Translations under genes and position numbers: made by a program
Source of the DNA: Oasisia sp. SBJ-2009
Taxonomy: Eukaryota > Annelida > Polychaeta > Sabellida > Siboglinidae
DNA length: 64,000 nt
Assembly (NCBI GenBank): GCA_964017155.1
Contig: OZ024861.1
Span: forward strand, 21,561,213 to 21,625,212
Reading direction: 5' to 3'
The notes under the pieces: generated by a model
What the model was told of the DNA's origin: nothing
What the model saw: the letters and a program-made list of their open reading frames with translations, nothing else
Database searches by the model: none
In this document: one piece after another, positions 52,558 to 64,000 of the stretch
How positions within the stretch are numbered: the first letter of the stretch is position 1
How the letters are laid out: each line of letters begins with the position of its first letter

Positions 52558-53680
52558 CGCACCCACACACACACACAATCAAACACACACGCACGCACAA
52601 ACAAACGCACCCACACTCGCACACACACACGCACACACACGCGACAACACATATACATACATGCACCACACACGCACCCACACGCACACGCACTCACACA
52701 CGAATCCACACAAGCACCCACACACGTACCCACACCCACGCACCTATACACACGAACCTGTACACCCGCCCACACATGCCCACATACACACACGCATCAC
52801 ACACGCACCCACACAAACACGCACGCGCATACCCACACAAACACATGCGCACACACGCAAACATACACACCCACGCACCCACACCCACACATGAATTCAC
52901 ACACGTACCCACACGCGCACCCACACACACGCACCCACACACGCACATACGCTCACACACACACACACGATTCCACAGACGCACCAACATGTGCACCGAC
53001 ACACACACGCACCCACACACGCACACACACGCCCCAACACACGCACACACACGCAAACACACACAAGCACGCACTCACATGCTCACACACACACGCACAC
53101 ACACACGAATCCACACAAGCACCCACACACGAACACACACCCACACACCCGCCCACACATGCCCACACACACACACCCATCACACACTCGCACCCACACA
53201 AACACGCACGCGGGTACCCACAAACACACACATGGGCACACACGCAAACATACACACACCCACGCACCCACATCCACACACGAATCCACACACGTACCCA
53301 CACACGCACCCACACACCCACACACACGCACCCACACACACGCACCCACAAACGCACCCAAACACGCACCCACGCACCAACACAGGCACACACACGCGAA
53401 AACTTACGCACACATACACACACATGCTCAACACACGCACCCACAAACGCGCACCCAAGCACGCACCAACACACGAATCTAAACACTCACCCGCGTCCAC
53501 ACAACAAACGCACCCACTCTCACACGTACCCACACAGGCACCAACACACGCACCCACTTACGCCCACACACGCACCCACACACACACACACACACACGTG
53601 CGCGCCTGCACAAACACACACACACGCAACCACACACACGCACCCAACACACGCACCCACACACACACACGCGCGCCAAC

Positions 53681-53711
<31 letters not shown>

Positions 53712-54359
53712 TACAGCCACACACACGCACACGGAAACACCCTCACACACGCGCCACACATGCACCCACATAGGCCCACACACGCGCCAACACACGCAAA
53801 CACGCATCTACACAAACAAACCCACCCACTCTCACACGTACCCACATAGGCACCCACACGCGCACCCACACGCAACCACACACGCACACACACACACGCG
53901 CAAACACACGCACACGTACCCACAAATGCACCACAAACGCATCAACACACACGCGCACCCACACACATACACACACACGCACCCATAAACGTGCCAACAC
54001 ATGCACACACACGCAACCACACACTCCCACATCCGGACCCACACACACACAATTCCACACACGCACACACAAGGGCAAGCACACACGCACGCACACACCC
54101 GCACCCACACACTCACGCACACGCGCCAACACACGCACACATACACACACGCACACACGAACCACACGCGCACTCACACACACGCAAGCACACACACACA
54201 CACATGCGCCCACACACATACACACACGCATCCACACACGCACCTACACACGCACACTAACACACGCACCCACACAGAGGCACACACGCACAAACACACA
54301 CGATTCCACACACGCACCCAATTCTTCTCCCACACATGCACACACACGCGCCAAAACAT

Positions 54360-54408
<49 letters not shown>

Positions 54409-54436
54409 AACCCACTCTCACACATACCCCCCCCCC

Positions 54437-54485
<49 letters not shown>

Positions 54486-54544
54486 ACACGGCGCCACAAG
54501 CACACAAACACGCACTCACACACAGGCCCCGACACACACGCTCC

Positions 54545-54583
<39 letters not shown>

Positions 54584-54795
54584 GCACGCACGCACACACA
54601 CACACACACGATTCCACATACGCACCCACATCTGCACCGACACACACACGCACCCACATACGCACACACACGCGTCAACACTCGCCCACGGAAGCATCCT
54701 CAGACACGCGTCACACACACACCCACATACACCCTCACATGCGCCAACACACGCACACAAGCACCCACACAAACAAACGCACCCACCCACACACG
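52558..54795 (+). repeat. CA-rich array, third block
   Basis: 2.2 kb of the same CA-rich type. The 53.3-54.8 kb part matches 47.5-50.27 kb but lacks about 0.76 kb (equivalent of about 47690-48450) and one copy of the 531-bp duplication. It holds a poly-C tract (54427-54439). No gene seen. Confidence 0.92.
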
Positions 54796-55031
54796 TAGCC
54801 ACTCCCGCTGACCAGTTCACACTTGCGTCTGACGTGAACAAACTTCTCTCAAGGGCAAAGACACGGCAGATGAATTTTAATGTTTCAAAGTGTGCCGTCT
54901 TATCGGTTACTACCAAGAGGAACATATCAACCTATAATTACTTCATGGGGAGCCAAAAAATACCACGGACTGACAACCAGGACTACCTGGGGATTATCAT
55001 CAACACAAAATTATCGTGGCAACCACATATC

Positions 55032-56208
55032 AGATCAATTGAATTCTTATGTCAGAGTTGTAATGCTAGACTTTAGCAAAGCGTTTGATCTTATTAATCA
55101 TCATTTGTTGCTAGATAAGCTACAATCGTATGGGTTGCCCGCACATATTTTAAGATGGATGGCAACATTTCTATTAGACAGAACTCAACGAGTAAAAATA
55201 GGAAATGAATATTCCCATTCTGGTCATCCCAATGGGGGAGTACCGCAAGGGACATTGTCTGGACCTAAATGTTTCCTTGTTTACATAAATGATTTAAGAA
55301 CGACTGTTCCACTATATAAGTATGTAGATGATAGTACGTTATTTGAAATATGCGACAGAAAGGGTGTATCTGTCATTCAAGAGTCGGTTGATATTGCTGC
55401 TAGATGGACAGAAAAGAATGACATGAAAATTAATTCCGAAAAATCAAAAGAAATAATCATTAGTTTTGCACAAGATGGCAATTTCAGAAGCACTATCCCG
55501 AATATAAAAATTGATGGGAGGGATGTAGCACAAGTTTGCCATGCCAAACTATTAGGTGTGACCATTTCTCAGGATCTGACATGGAACAAACACGTAGATA
55601 CTATTGTGAATAAAGCTGGTAAACGCTTGTACAAGTTATATCAGTTAAAGCGTGCAGGGATTACACAGAAAGATCTGGTCAGTGTATATGTTAGTGTGGT
55701 GAGACCAGTTCTAGAATATGCATGTCCTGTATGGCACACTAACTTGCCCCAATATTTGTCTGACAATATTGAAGTTATACAAAGAAGGGCATTAAAATGT
55801 ATTTTTCCTGGATTGGATTACGCGGAGATACTAAGACGTGTTAACCTGGATACGTTGAATGTAAGACGGGAGAGCATTTGTCAAAAATATTTTGATTAAA
55901 TTAATGTCGGCATACAAAGATTAAATTATCTGCTGCCTGACAAAAGACATACCGAGTATAATATTAGACAAGAAAATGTGTACCCGTTACCAGTTACTAG
56001 AACGAATAGATTCCGTAAATCCTTTATACCGTGGGCTTTATACAACTGTCAGTAAAAAGGTTATTAGTACGGTATGATTTGCGGTATCAAATGTATTTCT
56101 ATTGTATTTGTATGATGTTTTGATGAGTCAATTGTAACCTATTGTAATGTCAATCCAACTCAGTTGAGTTGCTAATAAAACTTGTGTTATTATTATTTTA
56201 TTATTATT
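55032..56208 (+). mobile_element. Element B, copy 2
   Basis: Same 1177 bp as 50505-51681, same ATATC flanks (55027-55031, 56209-56213), same internal stop. Duplicated together with its host element, so not a separate insertion. AATAAA lies at 56174-56179. Confidence 0.9.
55033..56055 (+). pseudogene. Reverse transcriptase fragment (element B, copy 2)
   Basis: Translation is identical to copy 1 over the whole frame: motif A DFSKAFD, GGVPQGTLSGP, YVDD, then TAA at 55897-55899, with the frame continuing open to TAA 56053-56055. The shared internal stop predates the duplication. Confidence 0.88.
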
Positions 56209-56253
56209 ATATCAACAAAGTGCAGAACAAAGCCAGCAAGACACTTGGTTTAC

Positions 56254-57088
56254 CAGTAGTAACATGATGACAATGTTCTGGTTGTCCATTGCACGCAGGA
56301 TGTCATTCTGAACACAGACAAGGGCCGTCTCGACGCTGTGGTTTGGCTTGTACGCAGACTGGTTGGGCACGCAGACATCACACTCAGATATGTGAGCCGA
56401 CATTCTCGCGGCAACAACACGCTCTATTGTCTTCGCCAAGTATGGCAGATTGGACACAGGTCTGTAGTTGTTCAATATGTCCTTATCTAGGCCTGGCTTC
56501 TTGATTGTAGGTCGTACGTGTGCTCTCTTCAAGTGAGAAGGCATTACTCCTGTTCTCAGAGACATGTTAACAATGGTGGAGAGAACAGGTATAATGTCGG
56601 GCGCACAGTCTCTAAGCAGCCATGTTGGTATGGGATCAAGTTCACATGATTTAACCGGCGCTGACTTCAACAGTATTCCGATTTCAGTTTCAGTGGCTGG
56701 CTCAAATGCATTCAGTAAGCATGTTTGGGATTCTCCATCAGTGTAGATGTCTACGTTGCTAACACTTGGAGTGAATTCACACCGGATTTTCGAGATTTTT
56801 TCCTGAAAACTGCTCTACAAGCGCATCGAATAAGTCACATGTTGGAAGTGAAGTGTCATGATCGGTGTGTAGGAGCTTGGCGACAATCTTAAACAGTTTT
56901 TCTGGTCAACAGATGCATCAGCGATTTGACTCATGTGGTATTTCAATTTCGCACGGTGTATGGATGACACAACAAGCTGACGCTGAAGACAATAAGCCAG
57001 CCTGTCACATTCTAGTCCAGTTGTTCTCCATCTTCGTTCCAGCTGGCGTATCAAACACTTAGTTGCTCGTTTGCTGTCGTTATACCAC
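56254..57088 (-). pseudogene. Antisense fragment of a non-LTR polyprotein (linker and RT fingers)
   Basis: Read on the minus strand from 57088: PWYNDSKRATK, RQLERRWRTTGLE and IHRAKLKYH (the linker after APE in CR1-like elements), then PTCDLFDALVEQFSGK-type text, EPATETEIGILL, SCELDPIPTWLLRDCAPDII, HVRPTIKKPGLDKD, YRPVSNLPYLAKTIERVVA, QSAYKPNHSVETAL, and NIVIMLLL, where it stops just before RT motif A. At least two frameshifts lie at A-runs (plus-strand T-runs near 56897-56901 and 56795-56801). No APE and no YxDD. It may be a different family from A and B; I could not place it. Confidence 0.85.
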
Positions 57089-57330
57089 GGACAAACACGC
57101 ACACACACGCACCTTCACACGAAACCACACACGCACACATACACACACGCACCACACACACACACGCACCCACACACACACGCAAGCACCAACACAGACA
57201 TGTGCCCACACACGCACGCACACACCGGCACCCAAACACGCTCTCACACACATGCACCCACACACACGCACCACACACACGCAACTACACGCATCCACAC
57301 GCGAGCACACACGCCCCAACACACGCACAA

Positions 57331-57362
<32 letters not shown>

Positions 57363-57609
57363 ACACATACACATACACACACACACACATACGAATCCAC
57401 ACATGCACCCACACACACTCTCACACAGGCACCCACACATGCAAACACACGCGCCAACTCACGCACACACACATACACACACACACACGAATCCACACAT
57501 GCACCCACACACCCACCGACACACGCAAACACACACACATGCACCCACACACACGAACCCACAAACGATTCAACACACGCACCCACACACGCACCGAAAC
57601 ACGCACACA

Positions 57610-57674
57610 CTTTCTCTGTCTCTCTCGCTCACTCTCTCTCTCTCTCTCCCTCTGTCATACGCGCGCGCGCGCGC
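57610..57674 (+). repeat. (CT)n followed by (CG)n
   Basis: A CT run with minor interruptions, then GTCATA and an alternating CG run (57660-57674). Homologous to the block at 58562 (about 950 bp away) and to that at 45588. Confidence 0.9.
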
Positions 57675-58561
57675 AAACACACATACACACACACATACAA
57701 ACACACACACTAATATACACATACATACAAACACACACACACAAACACCCACCCACACACGCATCCACACGCGACAAAAAACACGTACACGCACATGCAC
57801 ACACACACGCACTCACACACGCAACAACGCACACGCACCCACACACGCACTCAAGCGCGCACCCATACACGAACCCATACACGCACCCACACACGCACAC
57901 ACGCGCGCCAAAATACGCACACATACACACATACAAACACGCACACATACAAACACGCATCACACACGCACCCACACGCACAAACACACGCACACATAAA
58001 CACACATGCACCACACACGCAACCCCACACACGCGCCACACACGCAAATACACACACGCACGCACCCACAAACACGCACCCACCCACACACGTACCCACA
58101 TACGCCCACACACGCTCCAACCCACGCACCCACACACGCACCCACACACGCACGCACACGCGACAACACAAGAACACATACACACACATGCTCCACACAC
58201 GCACCCACACAAACGCACCCACACACAGACGCACGAACCCACACAGACATTTGCCCACACACGCACGCACACACACGCACCCACACATCAATCCACACAC
58301 TCACCCACACATGTAATAACACACGCATTCACACACATGCACCCACACACACGCACACACACACCCGCACCCATACACGCTCCCACTCGCGCACACACAC
58401 GCGCCAACACACGCACACACACACGCACTCACGCACACACGAATCCACACATGCACCCACACACCCACCGACACACGCACACACACATGCACCCACACAC
58501 ACACACCCACACAGGAATCAATACATGCACCCACGCACGCACGCACCGACACACGCACACA

Positions 58562-58719
<158 letters not shown>

Positions 58720-60233
58720 TACACAAAAACACACACACAAACACCTCCCACACACGCACCCACACGCGCCAAAACACGCACACACACGCACAAACACACG
58801 CACTCACACCCGCACCCACACACGGACCCGCACGCACGCGCCAGCACACACGAACCCATACACATGCACCCATACACGCACTCACACACGCACACACGCG
58901 CGCCAAAATTCGCACACATACACATATATGATCGACACACGCACCCGTACAGAAGCACCAAAACACGCCCCCACACCCACGCACCTACACACACGCGTCC
59001 AACCAATCACACATACAAACACGCACCACACCGGCACCCACACACACAAACAGAAGCCAACACACGCACGCACACACACCCACACACACGCACACACATA
59101 CGCACACATACACAGACATGCACCACACACGGAACCCCACAAACGCAACCCAAGCACCAACACGCAAGCACCAAAACAGACATGTGCCCACACACGCACG
59201 CACAAACAGGCACCAACACACGAATCCACACATGCATCCACACACGCACTCGCACCGACACACGAACACACACTTGCACTCACACACACGCACCCACTCA
59301 CGGGAACCCACACATGCAAACACACGCGCCAACTCACGCACACACACATACACGCACCCAAACACACATATTCATGCACCAACTCACAAGTACCAACATA
59401 CACATATGCGCCCACACACGCACACACACGCACACTCACGAACCAACACACACGAGCTCCCACATACGCGCATCCACTCACACTCCCCCACGCACGCACA
59501 CACACAAACGCGAATCCACACACACACTTACACAAGCACCAACACACGCACACCCACATGCACCCACACACACACGCACCCACACACGTACCTTCACACG
59601 CACTCACACACTCACCCACCCACGCACCCACGCAAACAAACGCGCCACCACAAGCACACACAAACACACGCAAGTACACACGCACCCACACACGCACACA
59701 TGCGCGCCAACAAACGCACACATAAACACACACATGCACCACACACGTACCCTCTAATGCGCACCCACACACGCACCCATACACGCACCCACACAATCAC
59801 ACACGCGGTAGCACAAGCACTCACACACAAGCGCGCCCACGCATCTACTCACGCCCCAACCACACGCACCCACACACGCATACACACGCGCCAACACACA
59901 CACCCATACACGCACCCACACACGCGGTTCCACAATCACACACATACGCCAGCACAAGCACACACGCACCCACGCACATACTCACGCACCCACACATGCA
60001 CACACACACGCATACGGACGCGCCAACACACGCACCCACACACACACGCGCCCCCACAAGCACCCACACACACACACATGCACAACACACGTATCCACAC
60101 ACACACGCACACACACGCACCCACCCACACATGCACTCACATACGCCCACACACGCGCCAATACCCGCACCCACACACACTCACAAACACACCCACACTC
60201 AGACGTACCCACACATGCACCCACACACACAAA

Positions 60234-63200
60234 CACCCACACATGCACCTTCACACGCACTCACACACTCACCCACCCACGCACCCACACAAACAAACGC
60301 GCCAGCACAAGCACACACAAACACACGCACGTACACATGCACCCACACACGCACACATGCGCGCCAACACACACGCACATAAACACACACATGCAACACA
60401 CACGTACCCTCGCAAACGCACCCACACGCGCACCCACACGCGCACCCACACAATCACACACACGCGGCAGCACAAACACACACACACGCATCCACGCACC
60501 TAAGCACGCACCCATACACGCACCCACACACGCATACACACGCGCCAACACTCGCACCCAAATACGCACCCACACACGCGCCCCCACTATCATACACACA
60601 AGCCAGCACAAGCACACACACGCACCCACGCACCTACTCACGCACCAACTCACGCACCCACACTGGCAGACATGCGCGCCAATACACGCGCACTTAAACA
60701 CACACATGCAACACACACGTACCCTCCCAAACGCACCCACACACGCACCCACACGCGCACCCACACAACCACACACACGCGGCAGCACAAGCACACACAC
60801 ACGCATCCACGCACCTACTCACGCACCCACACACGCACCCACACACGCATACACACGCGCCAACACTCGCACCCAAACACGCACCCACACACGCGCCCCC
60901 ACTATCATACACACGAGCCAGCACAAACACACACACACACGCACACACGCACCTACTCACGCACCAACTCACGCACCCACACACGCATACACACGCGCCA
61001 ACACACGCACCCACACACGCGCCGCCACCAGCACCCATACAAACACGCAAAACACACGTATCCACACACAAGCACCCACACGCACCCACCCACACATACA
61101 CGCACATACGCCCACACACGCGCCAATACACGCACACACGCACACTCACAAACAAAACCACACTCAGACGTACCCACACATGCACCCACACACGCACCCA
61201 CACACGCACCCACACACTCTCGCCCCAGCACAAGCACACACATACGCATCCACACATACGCACCCACACACACACGCGCGGCATCACACGCAAACACACA
61301 CACCCACACACACATACCCTCACACGCACACGGAAGCATCATCACAAAGACGCCACACACACACACACACACACATACGCCCACACACGCACCAAGACAC
61401 GCACACTCGCACACACTCAAACAAACGCAACCACCCTCACACACACGCGCTAACACACGCACACACACCCACACACACACGTACGCACCCCACACACGCA
61501 CCCACCCAAACACGCACCCACATTCGCCCACACACGCGCCATCTCATGTACACACACACGCACCCACACACACAAACGCACCCACACTCGCACGTACCCA
61601 CACACACACCCACACACACACACACGCTCCAGCCCAAGCACACACACACCCACCCACACACGAACACCCCCCCTACAACACACACTCACACACACATACA
61701 CACACATGCACCACACACACACCCGTACACACGCACCCACACACGCACCCACACACAATCCACACACGCACCCACACATGCACCGACACACACGCACCCA
61801 TACACGCGCAATCACACACACACACATACACATGCATCACACTCGCACCCACACTCAGACGCAAGCACCCACACACGCGCGCCAACACACATACACACAC
61901 GCACCGACACACACGTACCCAACCACACACGCACACACATGCGCCAACACACGCACACACACGCACCCACCCACACACACACACGGGCGCGCTAGCACAC
62001 ACGCACCCACAAACCCGCACCCACACACGCACACACACGCGCCTACACACGCACACATACACCCACACGCACACATGAACCACACGCGCACTCACACACA
62101 CGCAAGCATCCACACACATGCGCCGACACACATACACACACGCATCCATACACGCACCCACACACGCTCAATCACACACGCACCCACACACACTCACCAA
62201 CAGACGCACACACGCACAAACACACACGATTTCAGACACGCACCCACATCTGCACCGAAACACGCACACACAGATACACGCACCCACACACGCACACACA
62301 CGCGCCAACACACGCACATACATACATACACACACAAAAACGCACCCACATTCACACGTAACCAAACATGCACCCACACACGGACGCACCCAAACACACA
62401 CGCGGCAGCACAAGCACACAAACACGCACCCACACACAGGCACCAACACACACGCTCACACACACACACACACACGCGCACGCACGCACGCACGCAAGCG
62501 CGCGCGCGGCAGGACAAGCACACAAACACCGACCCACACACAGTCACCCACACACACGCTCACACACACACACACACACAGACACATACACACACACGCG
62601 CGCCCCCACAAGCACCCATACACACATGCACAACACACGTATCCACACACACACGCACACACACGCACCCACCCACACATGCACTCACATACGCCCACAC
62701 AAGCGCCAAAACACGCATCCACACACACTCACAAACACACCCACACTCAGACGTACCCACACATGCACCCACACACACAAGCACCCACACATGCACCTTC
62801 ACACGCACTCACACACTCACCCACCCACGCACCCACACAAACAAACGCGCCAGCACAAGCACACACAAACACACGCACGTACACATGCACCCACACACAA
62901 ACACATGCGCGCCAACACACGCGCACATAAACACACACATGCAACACACACGTACCCTCGCAAACGCACCCACACACGCACCCACACGCGCATCCACACA
63001 ATCACACACACGCGTCAGCACAAGCACACACACACGCATCCACGCACCTACTCACGCACCCACACACGCACCCACACACGCATACACACGCGCCAACACT
63101 CGCACCCTAACACGCACCCACACACGCGCCCCCACTATCATACACACGGGCCAGCACAAGCACACACACACACGCACCCACGCACCTACTTACGCACCAA

Positions 63201-64000
63201 CTCACGCACCCACACACGCATACACACGCGCCAACACATGCACCCACACACGCGCCCATACACGCGCCCCCACAAGCACCCATACAAACACGCAAAACAC
63301 ACGTATCCACACACACACGCACCCACACGCACCCACCCACACATGCACGCACATACGCCCAAACACGCGCCAATACACGCACACACACACTCACAAACAA
63401 AACCACACTCAGACGTACCCACACATGATCCCACACACGCACCCACACACTCTCGCCCCAGCACAAGCACACACACGCATCCACACATACGCACCCACAC
63501 ACACACACACGCGCGGCAACACACGCAAATACACAAACCCACACACACATACCCTCACACGCACACGGAAGCATCCTCACAAAGACGCCACACACGCACA
63601 CCCATACGCCCACACACGCACCAAGACACGCACACACGCACACACTCAAACAAACGCAACCACCCTCCCACACACGCGCAAACACACGCACACACACCCA
63701 CACACACACACGTACGCACCCCACACACGCACCCACCCAAACACGCACCCACATTCGCCCACACACGCGCCAACTCATGTACACACACGCACCCACACAC
63801 ACAAACACACCCACACTCGCACGTACCCACACACACACCCACACACACACGCTCCAGCCCAAGCACACACACACCCACCCACACACGAACACCACCCCGA
63901 CAACACACACTCACACACACACATACACACACATGCACCACACACACACCCATACACACGCACCCACACACGCACCCACACACAATCCACACACGCACCC
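60234..64000 (+). repeat. Higher-order tandem repeat in the CA-rich field (about 2.2-2.5 kb)
   Basis: Blocks near 60234 and 60464 recur near 62781 and 63013 (offset about 2.55 kb). Blocks near 60779 and 61480 recur near 63013 and 63709 (offset about 2.23 kb). The difference reflects an internal about 315-bp duplication (60464 and 60779) in the left copy. Shared markers include CCCCCACTATCATACAC and GTACGCACCCCACAC. Confidence 0.78.

Larger units (their letters stand above)
54796..56253 (+). mobile_element. Element A, copy c: with element B, truncated on the right
   Basis: Matches copy b at a constant 4527-bp offset (54796-56253 against 50269-51726) with no difference found by eye. The right part of element A is only 45 bp long (56209-56253). 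It then breaks at ACACTTGGTTTAC, after which an antisense RT fragment follows. Confidence 0.88.

Overview
The window is animal (metazoan) repeat DNA with no host gene I can support. It consists of two large strand-asymmetric tandem-repeat fields invaded by several decayed non-LTR retrotransposons. APE-RT elements of Jockey/CR1/L2 type, one with a 2A-like peptide near its N-terminus, together with long minisatellites and CA-rich DNA, fit a marine invertebrate; a mollusc or other lophotrochozoan is my low-confidence guess. Nothing looks bacterial, organellar or viral.

Layout. (1) 1-43325 is a 27-bp minisatellite (9-mers AACGCATCC, ATCCAACCA, CCCCTACTT in that order), always in one orientation, about 1,430 units by length/27. 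Variant units recur in fixed order, giving higher-order repeats (HORs) and near-identical duplications at offsets of 2067, 2741, 3247, 4060, 6168 and about 27770 bp. Two insertions interrupt it: an about 4.15-kb non-LTR retrotransposon (31087-35235: long leader, 2A-like motif, APE endonuclease, RT, C-terminal region, ATT-rich tail; at least two frameshifts) and a 395-bp insertion (36063-36457) with AATAAA, a TATTCG-repeat tail and a TTAATG direct repeat at both ends. (2) From about 43326 to 64000 the DNA is CA-rich (CACACGCACC-like), with CT, CG, AT and poly-C tracts and its own larger repeats. It carries three copies of a 5'-truncated RT fragment (element A: 44022-45084, 50269-52557, 54796-56253). 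Two of these hold the same nested second retroelement (element B, 1177 bp), and one antisense RT fragment lies at 56254-57088.

How the parts relate. The long open frames across the window are products of the repeats: a 27-bp unit without stops keeps three of six frames open, and (CA)n reads as His-Thr or Val-Cys. Retroelement copies A/B share the same CA-rich flanks, so they multiplied by segmental duplication rather than by separate retrotransposition. A relative order can be read: A inserted, was duplicated, B inserted into one copy and acquired a stop codon, that copy was duplicated, and the last copy was truncated at a junction with an antisense RT fragment.

The points most worth following up are the 2A-like motif, the very large array of potential two-tetrad G-quadruplex units on the minus strand, the HOR/duplication history, and the nested-insertion chronology. 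I did not find a convincing new biological system; all repeat extents below were judged by eye.
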